This document shows positions 1 to 5,725 of a stretch of 11,509 nt of DNA, in pieces; the stretch's first letter is position 1, and the number at the start of each line of letters is the position of its first letter. The translations under genes and the position numbers were made by a program. This stretch comes from Angelakisella sp. (GTDB taxonomy: Bacteria; Bacillota; Clostridia; Oscillospirales; Ruminococcaceae): positions 1 to 11,509 of the forward strand of contig JAAWGY010000048.1 in assembly GCA_022795575.1 (NCBI GenBank). The letters are read 5' to 3'. The notes beneath the pieces are model-generated. The model saw only the letters and a program-made list of their open reading frames with translations, had not been told where the DNA came from and ran no database searches.

Positions 1-81
1 ACTTTGGAAAAACTGCGAGCGCAAATTGCAGAACTCTTTTCAAATGTTTTCTCTCGCTTTTATTCGTTTGCTTTTGAATAG
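1..81 (+). CDS. C-terminal tail of an unidentified gene (partial)
   Basis: Reading frame 1 is open from the first base to a TAG at 79-81, giving 26 residues (TLEKLRAQIAELF then a Phe/Ser-rich end). The Leu/Lys/Glu/Ala spacing at the start looks like the end of a helical or coiled-coil segment. The gene would converge on the minus-strand sigma-like gene. The stretch is too short to assign a family, and an open frame of this length can occur by chance, so this is only a possible gene end. Confidence 0.3.
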   Translation, partial: TLEKLRAQIAELFSNVFSRFYSFAFE

Positions 82-198
82 ATACTAAACAGCTTCTGAA
101 AGGGGAAAGTATCTCTCCCTTCAATATCTGGAAGTGGCAGAGGGTGTTTGTCAGGGTGCCTCCAGAAAAATTTTGAAAAAAGTTTTTTGGGGGGAAGA
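82..198. other. intergenic stretch between convergent gene ends
   Basis: AT-rich and without a credible gene. It contains a run of A tracts and T tracts (about 168-190, AAAAAAG next to TTTTTTGG) followed by six Gs directly beyond the stop codon of the minus-strand gene. This could serve as a weak bidirectional transcription end, but no GC-rich stem precedes the T run, so it is not called a terminator. Confidence 0.4.
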
Positions 199-867
199 TC
201 ATAGCAGGGTACGGAGCTTTTTCAGCGCAGCGGCGATACTTTCACTGACAGACTGCCTGCTGGCCCCCTCCTGCTCCGCGATCTCCTGCAAGGTGTAATT
301 GAGGAAGATATGCTTCACCTGGCGTTCCCGCTGGGTCGCCGTAAGCTGGTCCAGCAGGCGGGAAAGGTCGGTCATTTGGATCAGCACCGACTCAAATTCG
401 CAGGACATGGAGCCTTCTGCAGTGGTTTCCAGCCATTCCTCGAAATGCTTCCGGCGGTAGCGGTGCTTGCCCTGGTAGGCGTTGTCCAGCAGGTAGACCC
501 CAACGATCTCCTGTAACTTGTCCAGCACCTGGGCAAACAGCTCCGTGAGGGCAGATGCTTCTTCTCCGTTCTCTCTCATCTCGGAAAGGGAGCAGATTTC
601 CCCATAGGCCGCCAGGAACCGCTTGCGGTGCTTGGGGTCGTAGGGGATGGCTTGGTACTCCTCCCCAAAGCGGTAGATTTGGCTGTATAACTGGTCTACC
701 GCTAAATCCAGTCGTTGGGCTTGACCTTGATAGGCGGAAAAGACAGGACCGTGGATTTTCTCCAAGTAGCTGACAATTCCCCGGAAGATGGTGGAACTTC
801 CCTCTGTGTCGGTCCATCGGACCTCAAAAATGTATGGTTGCTTCTTGTAGATATAGTGCAGGACCAC
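199..867 (-). CDS. sigma-70 region 4-like regulator of a mobile-element type
   Basis: The last ~48 residues contain a helix-turn-helix of sigma region 4 type (TLQEIAEQEGASRQSVSES, then a basic helix KKLRTLL). It follows a segment like the usual 'LTxxQRE' lead-in of region 4. The upstream ~170 residues are not recognisable as sigma region 2, so this is at most a region-4-only protein, as found in conjugative elements (Tn916 Orf7-like), where it would drive or modulate transcription of the element. Start choice: the frame is open to an ATG at 948, but a GTG at 867-865 has AAAGGAGG eight bases upstream and gives 222 residues. The longer version would translate through a hairpin and has no ribosome binding site, so GTG is preferred. 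It faces away from the XRE-type gene at 1334 across a long leader. Element membership is inference; the HTH is seen directly. Confidence 0.7.
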   Translation of the reverse strand: MVLHYIYKKQPYIFEVRWTDTEGSSTIFRGIVSYLEKIHGPVFSAYQGQAQRLDLAVDQLYSQIYRFGEEYQAIPYDPKHRKRFLAAYGEICSLSEMRENGEEASALTELFAQVLDKLQEIVGVYLLDNAYQGKHRYRRKHFEEWLETTAEGSMSCEFESVLIQMTDLSRLLDQLTATQRERQVKHIFLNYTLQEIAEQEGASRQSVSESIAAALKKLRTLL

Positions 868-898
868 TTTTATTTCCTCCTTTTTGGGCGCAAAACGC

Positions 899-920
899 AA
901 AAAGTCCCGGCCGGACTTTT
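899..920 (-). terminator. hairpin in the leader of the sigma-like gene (terminator-like)
   Basis: A perfect 8-bp inverted repeat AAAAGTCC / GGACTTTT with a 5-nt loop lies at 900-907 and 913-920. Read on the minus strand, the T tract (five Ts from within the stem, then GCGTTTT) follows the stem, as in an intrinsic terminator. It sits 32 bases before the GTG start at 867, so it could attenuate transcription into that gene or fold the 5' leader. Confidence 0.45.
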
Positions 921-991
921 CAGCCCAGTCGGGAGGAGAAAATAACAAGTGATATAATAGTCCTTAAAAAGTTGTATAAAAAATAGCGCCT

Positions 992-1011
992 AAAAAACCG
1001 TTTGGTAACGG
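992..1011 (-). terminator. short intrinsic terminator in minus-strand leader
   Basis: On the minus strand CCGTT-ACCA-AACGG (1011 to 998) is followed directly by six Ts (997-992). The stem is only 5 bp, with a tetraloop and a U-tract. It lies downstream of the minus-strand promoter at 1230-1257 and upstream of the sigma-like gene. A transcript from that promoter would therefore end here unless antiterminated. Confidence 0.5.
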
Positions 1012-1044
1012 CTTTCAGACGCCAATCGGGTGTGTATTTTGATT

Positions 1045-1213
1045 TTAAGTAGAAGCGAGCATGACCACACATCCTTTCCCCAGCAGATAGTCACCCGAAA
1101 AGGCTGAGGAACAGAGAATAGTGTTCATGCTCATTTGAAGGGAATGGCGACTGCTTTTGGCACAGAGCTGCTGTCGAACTGCTTTATTGGACTGTGATAT
1201 AGTTTTCGATCAC
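1045..1213 (-). other. minus-strand leader: strong SD followed by short frames and inverted repeat
   Basis: The predicted transcript from the promoter at 1230-1257 would begin near 1223 with AAAGGAGGGTGATC (1221-1208), a near-complete complement of the 16S rRNA 3' end. No ATG, GTG or TTG lies at normal spacing. The adjacent GTG (1213-1211) opens a 9-codon frame ending with TAA at 1184-1186. A second frame is open from 1209 to a TAA at 1045-1047; its first ATGs are at 1134 and 1128, which would give 29 or 27 residues and have no ribosome binding site. The arrangement resembles a translational attenuation leader before a terminator, but no peptide is recognised. Confidence 0.4.
1057..1132. repeat. 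12-bp inverted repeat, one mismatch
   Basis: GAGCATGACCAC (1057-1068) and GTGTTCATGCTC (1121-1132) are inverted copies with 11 of 12 bases pairing, separated by 52 nt. The interior can form a smaller stem around CCAGC and GCTG. The repeat lies inside the minus-strand leader, so it may be an RNA switch arm; a DNA site such as a transfer or recombination site is an alternative. Confidence 0.45.
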
Positions 1214-1229
1214 CCTCCTTTATCCTTTG

Positions 1230-1257
1230 ATTATACTTAACAAATTATATAGTACAA
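1230..1257 (-). promoter_or_regulatory. minus-strand promoter of the leader/sigma unit
   Basis: On the minus strand, TTGTAC (1257-1252) and TATAAT (1235-1230) are separated by 16 nt. The start site would fall near 1223, at the beginning of the strong Shine-Dalgarno stretch. It overlaps the rightward promoter at 1237-1265, so polymerase at one should exclude the other. Confidence 0.55.
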
Positions 1258-1265
1258 CTTATAAT
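1237..1265 (+). promoter_or_regulatory. promoter of the XRE-type regulator gene
   Basis: TTAACA (1237-1242) and a consensus TATAAT (1260-1265) are separated by 17 nt. The predicted start near 1272 leaves a leader of about 60 nt before the ATG at 1334. Confidence 0.65.
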
Positions 1266-1333
1266 ATCGTTCACATTTTGGGGCAGGAGACTATTATTAT
1301 AGATATTCTCCCGATAATGGTGGTGGTGAGCGG

Positions 1334-1699
1334 ATGAGGAAACGAAACATAGCCGGTAAGAAACCGGATTTCAAGCCCATTGGCCGGGCTATGCGGGAAG
1401 CGCGGCTTTGCGAGGGCTGGACCCAGGAGGAGGCTGCCGAAAAGCTGGGGATCGAGCAGCCCTATTACCAGCGTTTGGAAACGACCGGGCAATATCCAAG
1501 CGTGGAGTTGCTTTATAAAATTGTCCGGCTTTTTCAACTCTCTGTGGATGAATTCTTTTTCCCAAATGTTACACCTGTAAAATCAGGACGGAGAAAACGA
1601 TTGGATTCAATGTTAGACCGGTTGAATGACAATGAATTGCTGGTAGTTGAAAGCACGATAAAAGGATTGCTGCGAATGAAAGAAGACCCTGATAAGTAA
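1334..1699 (+). CDS. XRE-family HTH regulator, Tn916 Orf9-like
   Basis: A 121-residue DNA-binding protein. An XRE-type helix-turn-helix occupies about residues 15-65: IGRAMREARLCEGWTQEEAA, then a recognition helix in EQPYYQRLETTGQYPS. It is followed by LLYKIVRLFQLSVDEFFFP and a basic stretch (KSGRRKRLD). From memory this matches the layout of Tn916 Orf9 and related element regulators (EAR..KG.T.EQ, GQHPS, VSVDEFF.P, KSTRR), which repress transfer functions. Length fits that family. It is transcribed away from the sigma-like gene from a promoter overlapping the opposite one, so autoregulation and repression of the leftward unit are likely. The ribosome binding site is weak (GGTGGTGAGC). A six-codon frame starting at ATG 1317 overlaps the start (its TGA is at 1335-1337) and may couple translation. 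Confidence 0.8.
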   Translation: MRKRNIAGKKPDFKPIGRAMREARLCEGWTQEEAAEKLGIEQPYYQRLETTGQYPSVELLYKIVRLFQLSVDEFFFPNVTPVKSGRRKRLDSMLDRLNDNELLVVESTIKGLLRMKEDPDK

Positions 1700-1777
1700 A
1701 TTTATGTTTTCAAAGAAAAAGAAACCATCAATGGTATAGAGACATGAATACCACATCAAAGAATAAATATTCCAAAG

Positions 1778-1795
1778 AGTACATACGAGCGTATA
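1778..1795 (-). promoter_or_regulatory. LacI-type operator A
   Basis: Read on the minus strand this is TATACGCTCGTATGTACT, which matches operator D at 3248 in 14 of 18 positions with the same central CG. It lies about 32 bp (centre to centre) beyond operator B, inside the region transcribed from the leftward promoter at 1841-1870. Confidence 0.55.
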
Positions 1796-1809
1796 TTGGT
1801 CGTCCTGTG

Positions 1810-1827
1810 TGTACATTCGTGTGTACT
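1810..1827 (+). promoter_or_regulatory. LacI-type operator B
   Basis: TGTACATTCGTGTGTACT matches operator C in 15 of 18 positions. GTACA..CG..TGTAC is a perfect palindrome with a central CG, as expected for LacI-family hinge-helix binding. It begins 13 nt after the -10 box of the leftward promoter, the same offset as operator C has from its promoter. Confidence 0.7.
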
Positions 1828-1840
1828 TAACGATACAAAA

Positions 1841-1870
1841 ATTATACAAACATGTAACAGGATTTGTCAA
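1841..1870 (-). promoter_or_regulatory. leftward promoter with consensus hexamers and downstream operators
   Basis: On the minus strand TTGACA (1870-1865), an 18-nt spacer and TATAAT (1846-1841) give both consensus hexamers. Transcription would start near 1834 and run left through operators B and A, then antisense to the XRE-type gene. No coding frame with a ribosome binding site follows. Between here and the LacI gene lie only AT-rich bases and the next promoter. Confidence 0.65.
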
Positions 1871-1960
1871 GGGTAGAATATGTTCCTCATTATACTCTTA
1901 AAGAGAAACAAACAGCTGCATTGGTATTTGTAAAAAAATTCAGTACAGATATCTGCCAAA

Positions 1961-1990
1961 TTGAAATTGCACACTCTCTTATGCTATAAT
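1961..1990 (+). promoter_or_regulatory. promoter of the LacI-family regulator gene
   Basis: TTGAAA (1961-1966), an 18-nt spacer and an extended -10 (TGC then TATAAT at 1985-1990). The predicted start near 1997 leaves a leader of about 40 nt with AGAGGAG at 2023-2029 before the ATG. A perfect 10-bp palindrome CAGATATCTG (1946-1955) lies just upstream of the -35 and may bind a regulator, though it does not match the 18-bp operators. Confidence 0.7.
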
Positions 1991-2036
1991 AAAAAAACAG
2001 GCATAGATTTCCATCTGACCAGAGAGGAGCCGCAAG

Positions 2037-3053
2037 ATGACAAAGGAATTTCGACAGGTGACCCGAAAGGATGTAGCCCTGCTGGCCGGGGTCAGCGAAA
2101 CGGTGGTGTCCTATGTCATCAACAACAACCGCTATGTGGATAAGGAAAAGCGCCGTCGGGTTGAGGAGGCCATCCGGGAGCTAAACTACCGCCCCAACAC
2201 CATAGCCCGGGCGTTGAAGGGCAAAAACACCAACCACATTGTTTTCATCGCCGACCAGATCATCACCGAGCATTTCAGCCTGCTTATCAGCGAACTGGAT
2301 AAGCACGCCTACGACCTGGGTTATATGGTTTCCCTCTGCTCCAACCGGAACTCTCAGAAGTTTATCAACGACATCATCAGCCGCCGGTACGACGGTATCA
2401 TCATCAGCTCCATCAGTTTTCCCAATGAGTATATCCAGCAGCTTATCGATGCCCGGATCCCGGTGGTGCTGCTGGCCAACCGGGATTACAGCGGAATCCA
2501 GGGGGCGGGGCTTATCCACAACGGCCTTTATAACGGGGCCAAGGCCGTTGTCCGCTACCTGGCGGAAAAGGGCCGCCGGAACATCATCTATATTGACCGG
2601 TTCAGCAAACGGGGGCATTTCAGCGACTACAACGACCTGCGCTACCGGGGATTTGTGGAGGAGATGCAGACCCTGGATCTTTCCCCTGACCCCGCCCGGC
2701 TGGTCATCACCGGCTGCGCCGATCCCCAGGAAATCACGGCAGCGGTGGAACGGTATTTGAAGGAACATCCGGTGGACGCCATCTTCGGACGAAACGACAA
2801 GGTGGCCTGTATCGCTATGCAGGCCGCCCAAAAAATGGGATACCGGGTGCCGGAGGATATTGCGGTAGCCGGATTCGACAACTCCACCATGAGCCAGTTT
2901 ACCACCCCCCCCATCACCAGTATGGAGATTCAGCGGGAAGGCATCGCAAAAAGCGCGGTAGAGATGCTCCAGCAGATGATCGAAAAAGGGGAGATCCCTA
3001 AGCCGGTAACCTATTCTACCCGGCTTATTTGCCGTGCCAGTACCGAGCCGTGA
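2037..3053 (+). CDS. LacI-family transcriptional regulator of the sugar operon
   Basis: A 338-residue repressor of usual LacI length. The N-terminal helix-turn-helix is at about residues 8-30 (VTRKDVALLAGVSETVVSYV). The hinge helix (YRPNTIARALKGK, 51-63) carries the ARAL motif whose leucine inserts at a central CpG. From about residue 66 it has a periplasmic-binding-like sugar domain: HIVFIADQI, RRYDGIIISS, RIPVVLLANRD, GAKAVVRYL, DAIFGRNDKVA, DIAVAGFDNS, PPITSMEIQREGIAKSAVEML. It sits between two promoter regions that each carry two 18-bp CG-centred palindromes and directly upstream of an ABC-sugar operon, so it most likely represses that operon until the imported sugar or a phosphorylated intermediate binds. 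It has its own promoter. No convincing terminator separates it from the operon promoter 84 bases downstream of its stop. Confidence 0.93.
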   Translation: MTKEFRQVTRKDVALLAGVSETVVSYVINNNRYVDKEKRRRVEEAIRELNYRPNTIARALKGKNTNHIVFIADQIITEHFSLLISELDKHAYDLGYMVSLCSNRNSQKFINDIISRRYDGIIISSISFPNEYIQQLIDARIPVVLLANRDYSGIQGAGLIHNGLYNGAKAVVRYLAEKGRRNIIYIDRFSKRGHFSDYNDLRYRGFVEEMQTLDLSPDPARLVITGCADPQEITAAVERYLKEHPVDAIFGRNDKVACIAMQAAQKMGYRVPEDIAVAGFDNSTMSQFTTPPITSMEIQREGIAKSAVEMLQQMIEKGEIPKPVTYSTRLICRASTEP

Positions 3054-3136
3054 GCATTCGTCCGCCCTTTCTTTGTGTAAAAATGACAGTTTCTTCCCCC
3101 GTCCCCGGGTTAAATGGCTGAATTTTTAATATTCTC

Positions 3137-3165
3137 TTGACATGACCGCCGATAACAGGTATAAT
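3137..3165 (+). promoter_or_regulatory. consensus promoter of the sugar operon
   Basis: TTGACA (3137-3142), exactly 17 nt, TATAAT (3160-3165): a perfect vegetative promoter, expected to need tight repression. Start near 3172. The 5' leader to the GTG at 3337 is about 165 nt and holds both operators and a small hairpin (CCCCTT at 3212-3217 with GAGGGG at 3225-3230). Confidence 0.88.
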
Positions 3166-3178
3166 AATTTATGTCAGT

Positions 3179-3196
3179 TGTACACTCGTGTTTACA
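3179..3196 (+). promoter_or_regulatory. LacI-type operator C
   Basis: TGTACACTCGTGTTTACA, an imperfect palindrome (TGTA.AC.CG.GT.TACA). It starts 13 nt after the -10 box, so a bound repressor would cover roughly +7 to +24 and block early transcription. Confidence 0.8.
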
Positions 3197-3247
3197 TAAT
3201 TCTTTTTTCTACCCCTTCTGGAAAGAGGGGGACTTTCTCCGGCAAAA

Positions 3248-3265
3248 TGTACACTCGTATTTACA
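3248..3265 (+). promoter_or_regulatory. LacI-type operator D
   Basis: TGTACACTCGTATTTACA differs from operator C at one of 18 positions. Its centre is 69 bp downstream of that of C, within the untranslated leader, suggesting a roadblock or DNA looping between the two sites. Confidence 0.78.
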
Positions 3266-3336
3266 ACGACAACAGCAGACCGACGGTCGAAAAAGGAGGG
3301 TGGATACCCTTCTCAAACATGAAGGAGGAACCTCTC

Positions 3337-4707
3337 GTGAAAAAATGTACCGTTCAAAAGATCCTTTCCCTTTCGATGGCACTGCTCCTGACCCTGAGCC
3401 TGGCTGCCTGCGGCGGCGGACAGCAGAGCTCCGCCCCGGCTCCGACTCCCGCACCTGCCCCTGCTTCTCCCTCTACCCCCGCCGGGGATGCCCCCAAGGA
3501 GCCTGTCACCCTGCGCTTCTACAACTACGCCCTGTCCGAGACGGCCAAGGCCGACTGGTGGCAGTCCACCATCGCCGATTTCCAGAAGGAAAACGACTGG
3601 GTAACCATCGACACCATCACCGTGGATTACAACAGCATGGTTTCCACCTTTACCAACGACCTGGCCTCCGGACTTTCTGTAGACCTGGTTTACGGCGAGG
3701 TAAGCTGGGTTCCTGCTCTTGTGGACGGCGGATTTATCCAGGCGCCCAAGAATGTCCTCTCGGCTGATTTCTACGGCGGCTACTATCCCTATGTCACCGA
3801 CCAGTTCCAGTACAACGGGGATGTCTACGGCGTGCCCCACTACTACACCAACTCGGTGATCTTTGTCAACAAGGACCTGGTCATCGCCGCCGGCCTCAAG
3901 CTGGAGGAGTTCCCCACCACCCTGGACGGCCTCAAGAGCTGGATTGAGACGCTGAACAAGAAGTACAGCGGTGACCCCAATGTCACCACCACCTTTGGCC
4001 TTACCACCGCCGAGGTTCCCGCCACCGGCGCCAACATCAACGCCATCTATACCGCTTTCGGCGGCACCCTGATTAACGAAGACGGCACCCTGGCCGACCT
4101 CACCGCCGAGCCCAACAAGACCGCCATGCACGAGGCCCTGGACTTCTATAAGTACTTGCTGGATACCAAATCCACCCAGGAAAACCTGAAGCTCAAGGAC
4201 TACCGCGCTTCCTTCGGAGCCGGGAATGTCTGTATGTATGTGGACTCCTCCTGGGGCTACGCCCAGATTGGCGAGGTTGACGCAAACGCCAAGAACTTCA
4301 CCGTCACCGCCCCTCTGCCCGCCGCTATGGGCACCAACGGCAAGGGTTCCTCTCTGGTAGAGTCCCACTGCTTCCTCATGGGTTCCCAGCTTACCGACGC
4401 CCAGAAGGAGGCGGTAAACCTCTTCGTTCAGCACTGCACCAAGAACGAGACGATGGAAGGATACCTGAACAACATCGGCCTGGCCTTTGTGGCCCACAAG
4501 GGGATGGAAAGCTGCCCCATCTCTCCCATTCTGGAAGGGGCGGCCAAGGGAGTTGACAATGTGGTCCGCCAGACCCAGATTGGCCCCATCATCAGCGTCC
4601 AGACCGAGCTGGCTTCTATGGTCCTCAACTACACCATCAACGGCATGAGCGCCGACGACGCCATCGCCGAGTATGTCAAGCAGGCCGAGTATTATATCAA
4701 TCAATAA
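3337..4707 (+). CDS. ABC transporter sugar-binding lipoprotein (family 1 SBP)
   Basis: A 456-residue extracellular solute-binding protein anchored to the membrane by lipid. GTG at 3337 is chosen because AAGGAGGA lies seven bases upstream; the in-frame ATG at 3142 overlaps the -35 box and cannot be transcribed from the operon promoter. Residues 1-24 are a signal peptide (MKK start, hydrophobic core) ending in the lipobox LAAC, with Cys25 as lipidation site. A Gly/Gln/Pro/Ala linker (about 26-50) precedes the binding domain (VTLRFYNYALSETAKADWW, YGVPHYYTNSVIFVNKD, FGAGNVCMYVDSSWG, HCFLMGS). This pattern is typical of family 1 carbohydrate SBPs of the UgpB/MalE group (COG1653). It is the first gene of the operon and is followed by a strong terminator, which should make it more abundant than the permeases. 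The sugar cannot be named from sequence. Confidence 0.92.
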   Translation: MKKCTVQKILSLSMALLLTLSLAACGGGQQSSAPAPTPAPAPASPSTPAGDAPKEPVTLRFYNYALSETAKADWWQSTIADFQKENDWVTIDTITVDYNSMVSTFTNDLASGLSVDLVYGEVSWVPALVDGGFIQAPKNVLSADFYGGYYPYVTDQFQYNGDVYGVPHYYTNSVIFVNKDLVIAAGLKLEEFPTTLDGLKSWIETLNKKYSGDPNVTTTFGLTTAEVPATGANINAIYTAFGGTLINEDGTLADLTAEPNKTAMHEALDFYKYLLDTKSTQENLKLKDYRASFGAGNVCMYVDSSWGYAQIGEVDANAKNFTVTAPLPAAMGTNGKGSSLVESHCFLMGSQLTDAQKEAVNLFVQHCTKNETMEGYLNNIGLAFVAHKGMESCPISPILEGAAKGVDNVVRQTQIGPIISVQTELASMVLNYTINGMSADDAIAEYVKQAEYYINQ

Positions 4708-4721
4708 GAGCCGGTTGCCAG

Positions 4722-4767
4722 AAAGGGCAGGGGTACCGATGCCTTTGCAAGTACCCCTGCCCTTTTT
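4722..4767 (+). terminator. strong intrinsic terminator between SBP and permease genes
   Basis: A perfect 15-bp stem (4722-4736 with 4751-4765: AAAGGGCAGGGGTAC and its complement), a 14-nt loop and a T tract ending at 4767. The next gene has its own ribosome binding site but no evident promoter, so the permeases likely depend on readthrough or on 3' processing that stabilises the upstream message. Confidence 0.9.
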
Positions 4768-4801
4768 CTACCCGAACCTGCATAATAAAGGAGGGAATCG
4801 G

Positions 4802-5713
4802 ATGCCCCGAAAAATCTCGCTGTCAGCAGGGGGAAAGGATAAGATTTTCTATTTTGTTCTGCTTCTTCCCGCCATCCTGCTCTGCGTCGCCTTTATCATC
4901 ATCCCCATTATCGATTCGGTGGCTATGAGCTTTACCACCTATAAAATCGCCAATCTTACCAGCGGGACCCCTGGCCAGTGGAACAACTTCGGCAACTACA
5001 CCCGCCTTTGGAAAGCGGGAAAGCTCCAGTCCGCCGCCGGTATTACCATTTTCTTTGTAGCGGTCACCGTCATCCTCACCTTTGTCATCAGCATGACCCT
5101 GGCCCTGCTGCTGAACACCAAAATATACGGCGCCCGGCTGCTGCGCAGTGTCATGATGATCCCCTGGGTCATCCCCACCGTCATTGCCGGTCTGCTCTGG
5201 GCCTGGATCTACGCCAACCCTTATGGACTTTTACAGTACCTGGTGGGGGTATTCACCGGGGGCAAAGTCACCGGTTTTTCCATCCTCAGTGGCCAAAACA
5301 CCGCCATCTGGGGGATCATCATCGCCGCCCTTTGGAAGCAGATCCCCCTCATGGCCCTGCTGCTTCTTTCGGGTATGCAGAGCATCCCGGAGGAAATGCT
5401 GGAGGCCGCCACCATCGACGGGGCGGGATACTTTACCCGGCTCATCCGGATCATCATCCCCCACATGAAAAGCGTTATCGCCGTCACCGTCTCCATGTGC
5501 ATCATCGAAAATTTCAAGCAGTACCCCCTCTTCGCCACTCTCACCAACGGCGGGCCCACCGGGGCTACCACCACCTTTGCCGTCCTCTCCTACGACGAAG
5601 CCTTTGTCAACTACAACTATGGGTCCGGCGCGGCGGTAACCACCGTTTGGCTTCTGCTGATGATTGTTGTGGTCTTCCTGTTCAACCAGGTGTTCCGCAA
5701 AGAAGAAATGTAA
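4802..5713 (+). CDS. sugar ABC transporter permease, MalF/UgpA type
   Basis: A 303-residue integral membrane protein forming half of the sugar import channel. ATG 4802 follows AAAGGAGGG at 4787-4795; the longer frame from 4673 overlaps the previous gene and the terminator and is discarded. The first membrane segment is at about residues 15-42, others are near 80-105, 115-140, 168-192, 222-238 and 280-296. The EAA cytoplasmic loop that docks the ATPase is at 201-220 (EAATIDGAG, then a conserved Pro). The segment MMIPWVIPTVIAGLLW is characteristic of the family (COG1175). It pairs with the permease encoded 12 nt downstream and with the binding protein upstream. No ATPase gene is in the window; Firmicutes often share one MsmX/MsmK-type ATPase among several such importers. 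Confidence 0.93.
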   Translation: MPRKISLSAGGKDKIFYFVLLLPAILLCVAFIIIPIIDSVAMSFTTYKIANLTSGTPGQWNNFGNYTRLWKAGKLQSAAGITIFFVAVTVILTFVISMTLALLLNTKIYGARLLRSVMMIPWVIPTVIAGLLWAWIYANPYGLLQYLVGVFTGGKVTGFSILSGQNTAIWGIIIAALWKQIPLMALLLLSGMQSIPEEMLEAATIDGAGYFTRLIRIIIPHMKSVIAVTVSMCIIENFKQYPLFATLTNGGPTGATTTFAVLSYDEAFVNYNYGSGAAVTTVWLLLMIVVVFLFNQVFRKEEM

Positions 5714-5725
5714 GGAGGCTGTCCT

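Noticed and set aside
950..958. Extended -10 element TGATATAAT on the plus strand
   Set aside because: No -35 at suitable distance and no plus-strand gene follows before 1334; the region is a minus-strand leader, so it is probably chance in AT-rich DNA.
1721..1736. ACCAT-CA-ATGGT repeat as a terminator
   Set aside because: The usable stem is only about 4 bp once a loop is allowed, with no GC-rich base and only an interrupted T tract on the minus strand.
1613..1870. 85-codon minus-strand frame downstream of the leftward promoter region
   Set aside because: Its ATG lies upstream of the predicted start near 1834, it lacks a ribosome binding site, its composition (many Tyr, Cys, Phe) looks like translated AT-rich noncoding DNA, and it overlaps the XRE gene.
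3054..3136. Terminator after the LacI-family gene
   Set aside because: Pyrimidine-rich stretch and CCCCGGG are present but no stem followed by a T tract could be built.
3179..3265. CcpA cre sites instead of LacI operators
   Set aside because: The core has a central CG but the spacing and flanking bases (TGTACACTCGTGTTTACA) do not fit the shorter cre consensus, and a dedicated LacI-family gene is adjacent.
3142..3336. Upstream in-frame start for the sugar-binding protein (ATG 3142)
   Set aside because: It overlaps the -35 box of the operon promoter, and the signal peptide plus ribosome binding site fit the GTG at 3337.
3313..4704. Long minus-strand open frame opposite the sugar-binding protein gene
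   Set aside because: Shadow of the G/C-rich third positions of the real gene; Gly/Val/Asp-rich with no domain and no ribosome binding site. The same holds for other long antisense frames across the operon.
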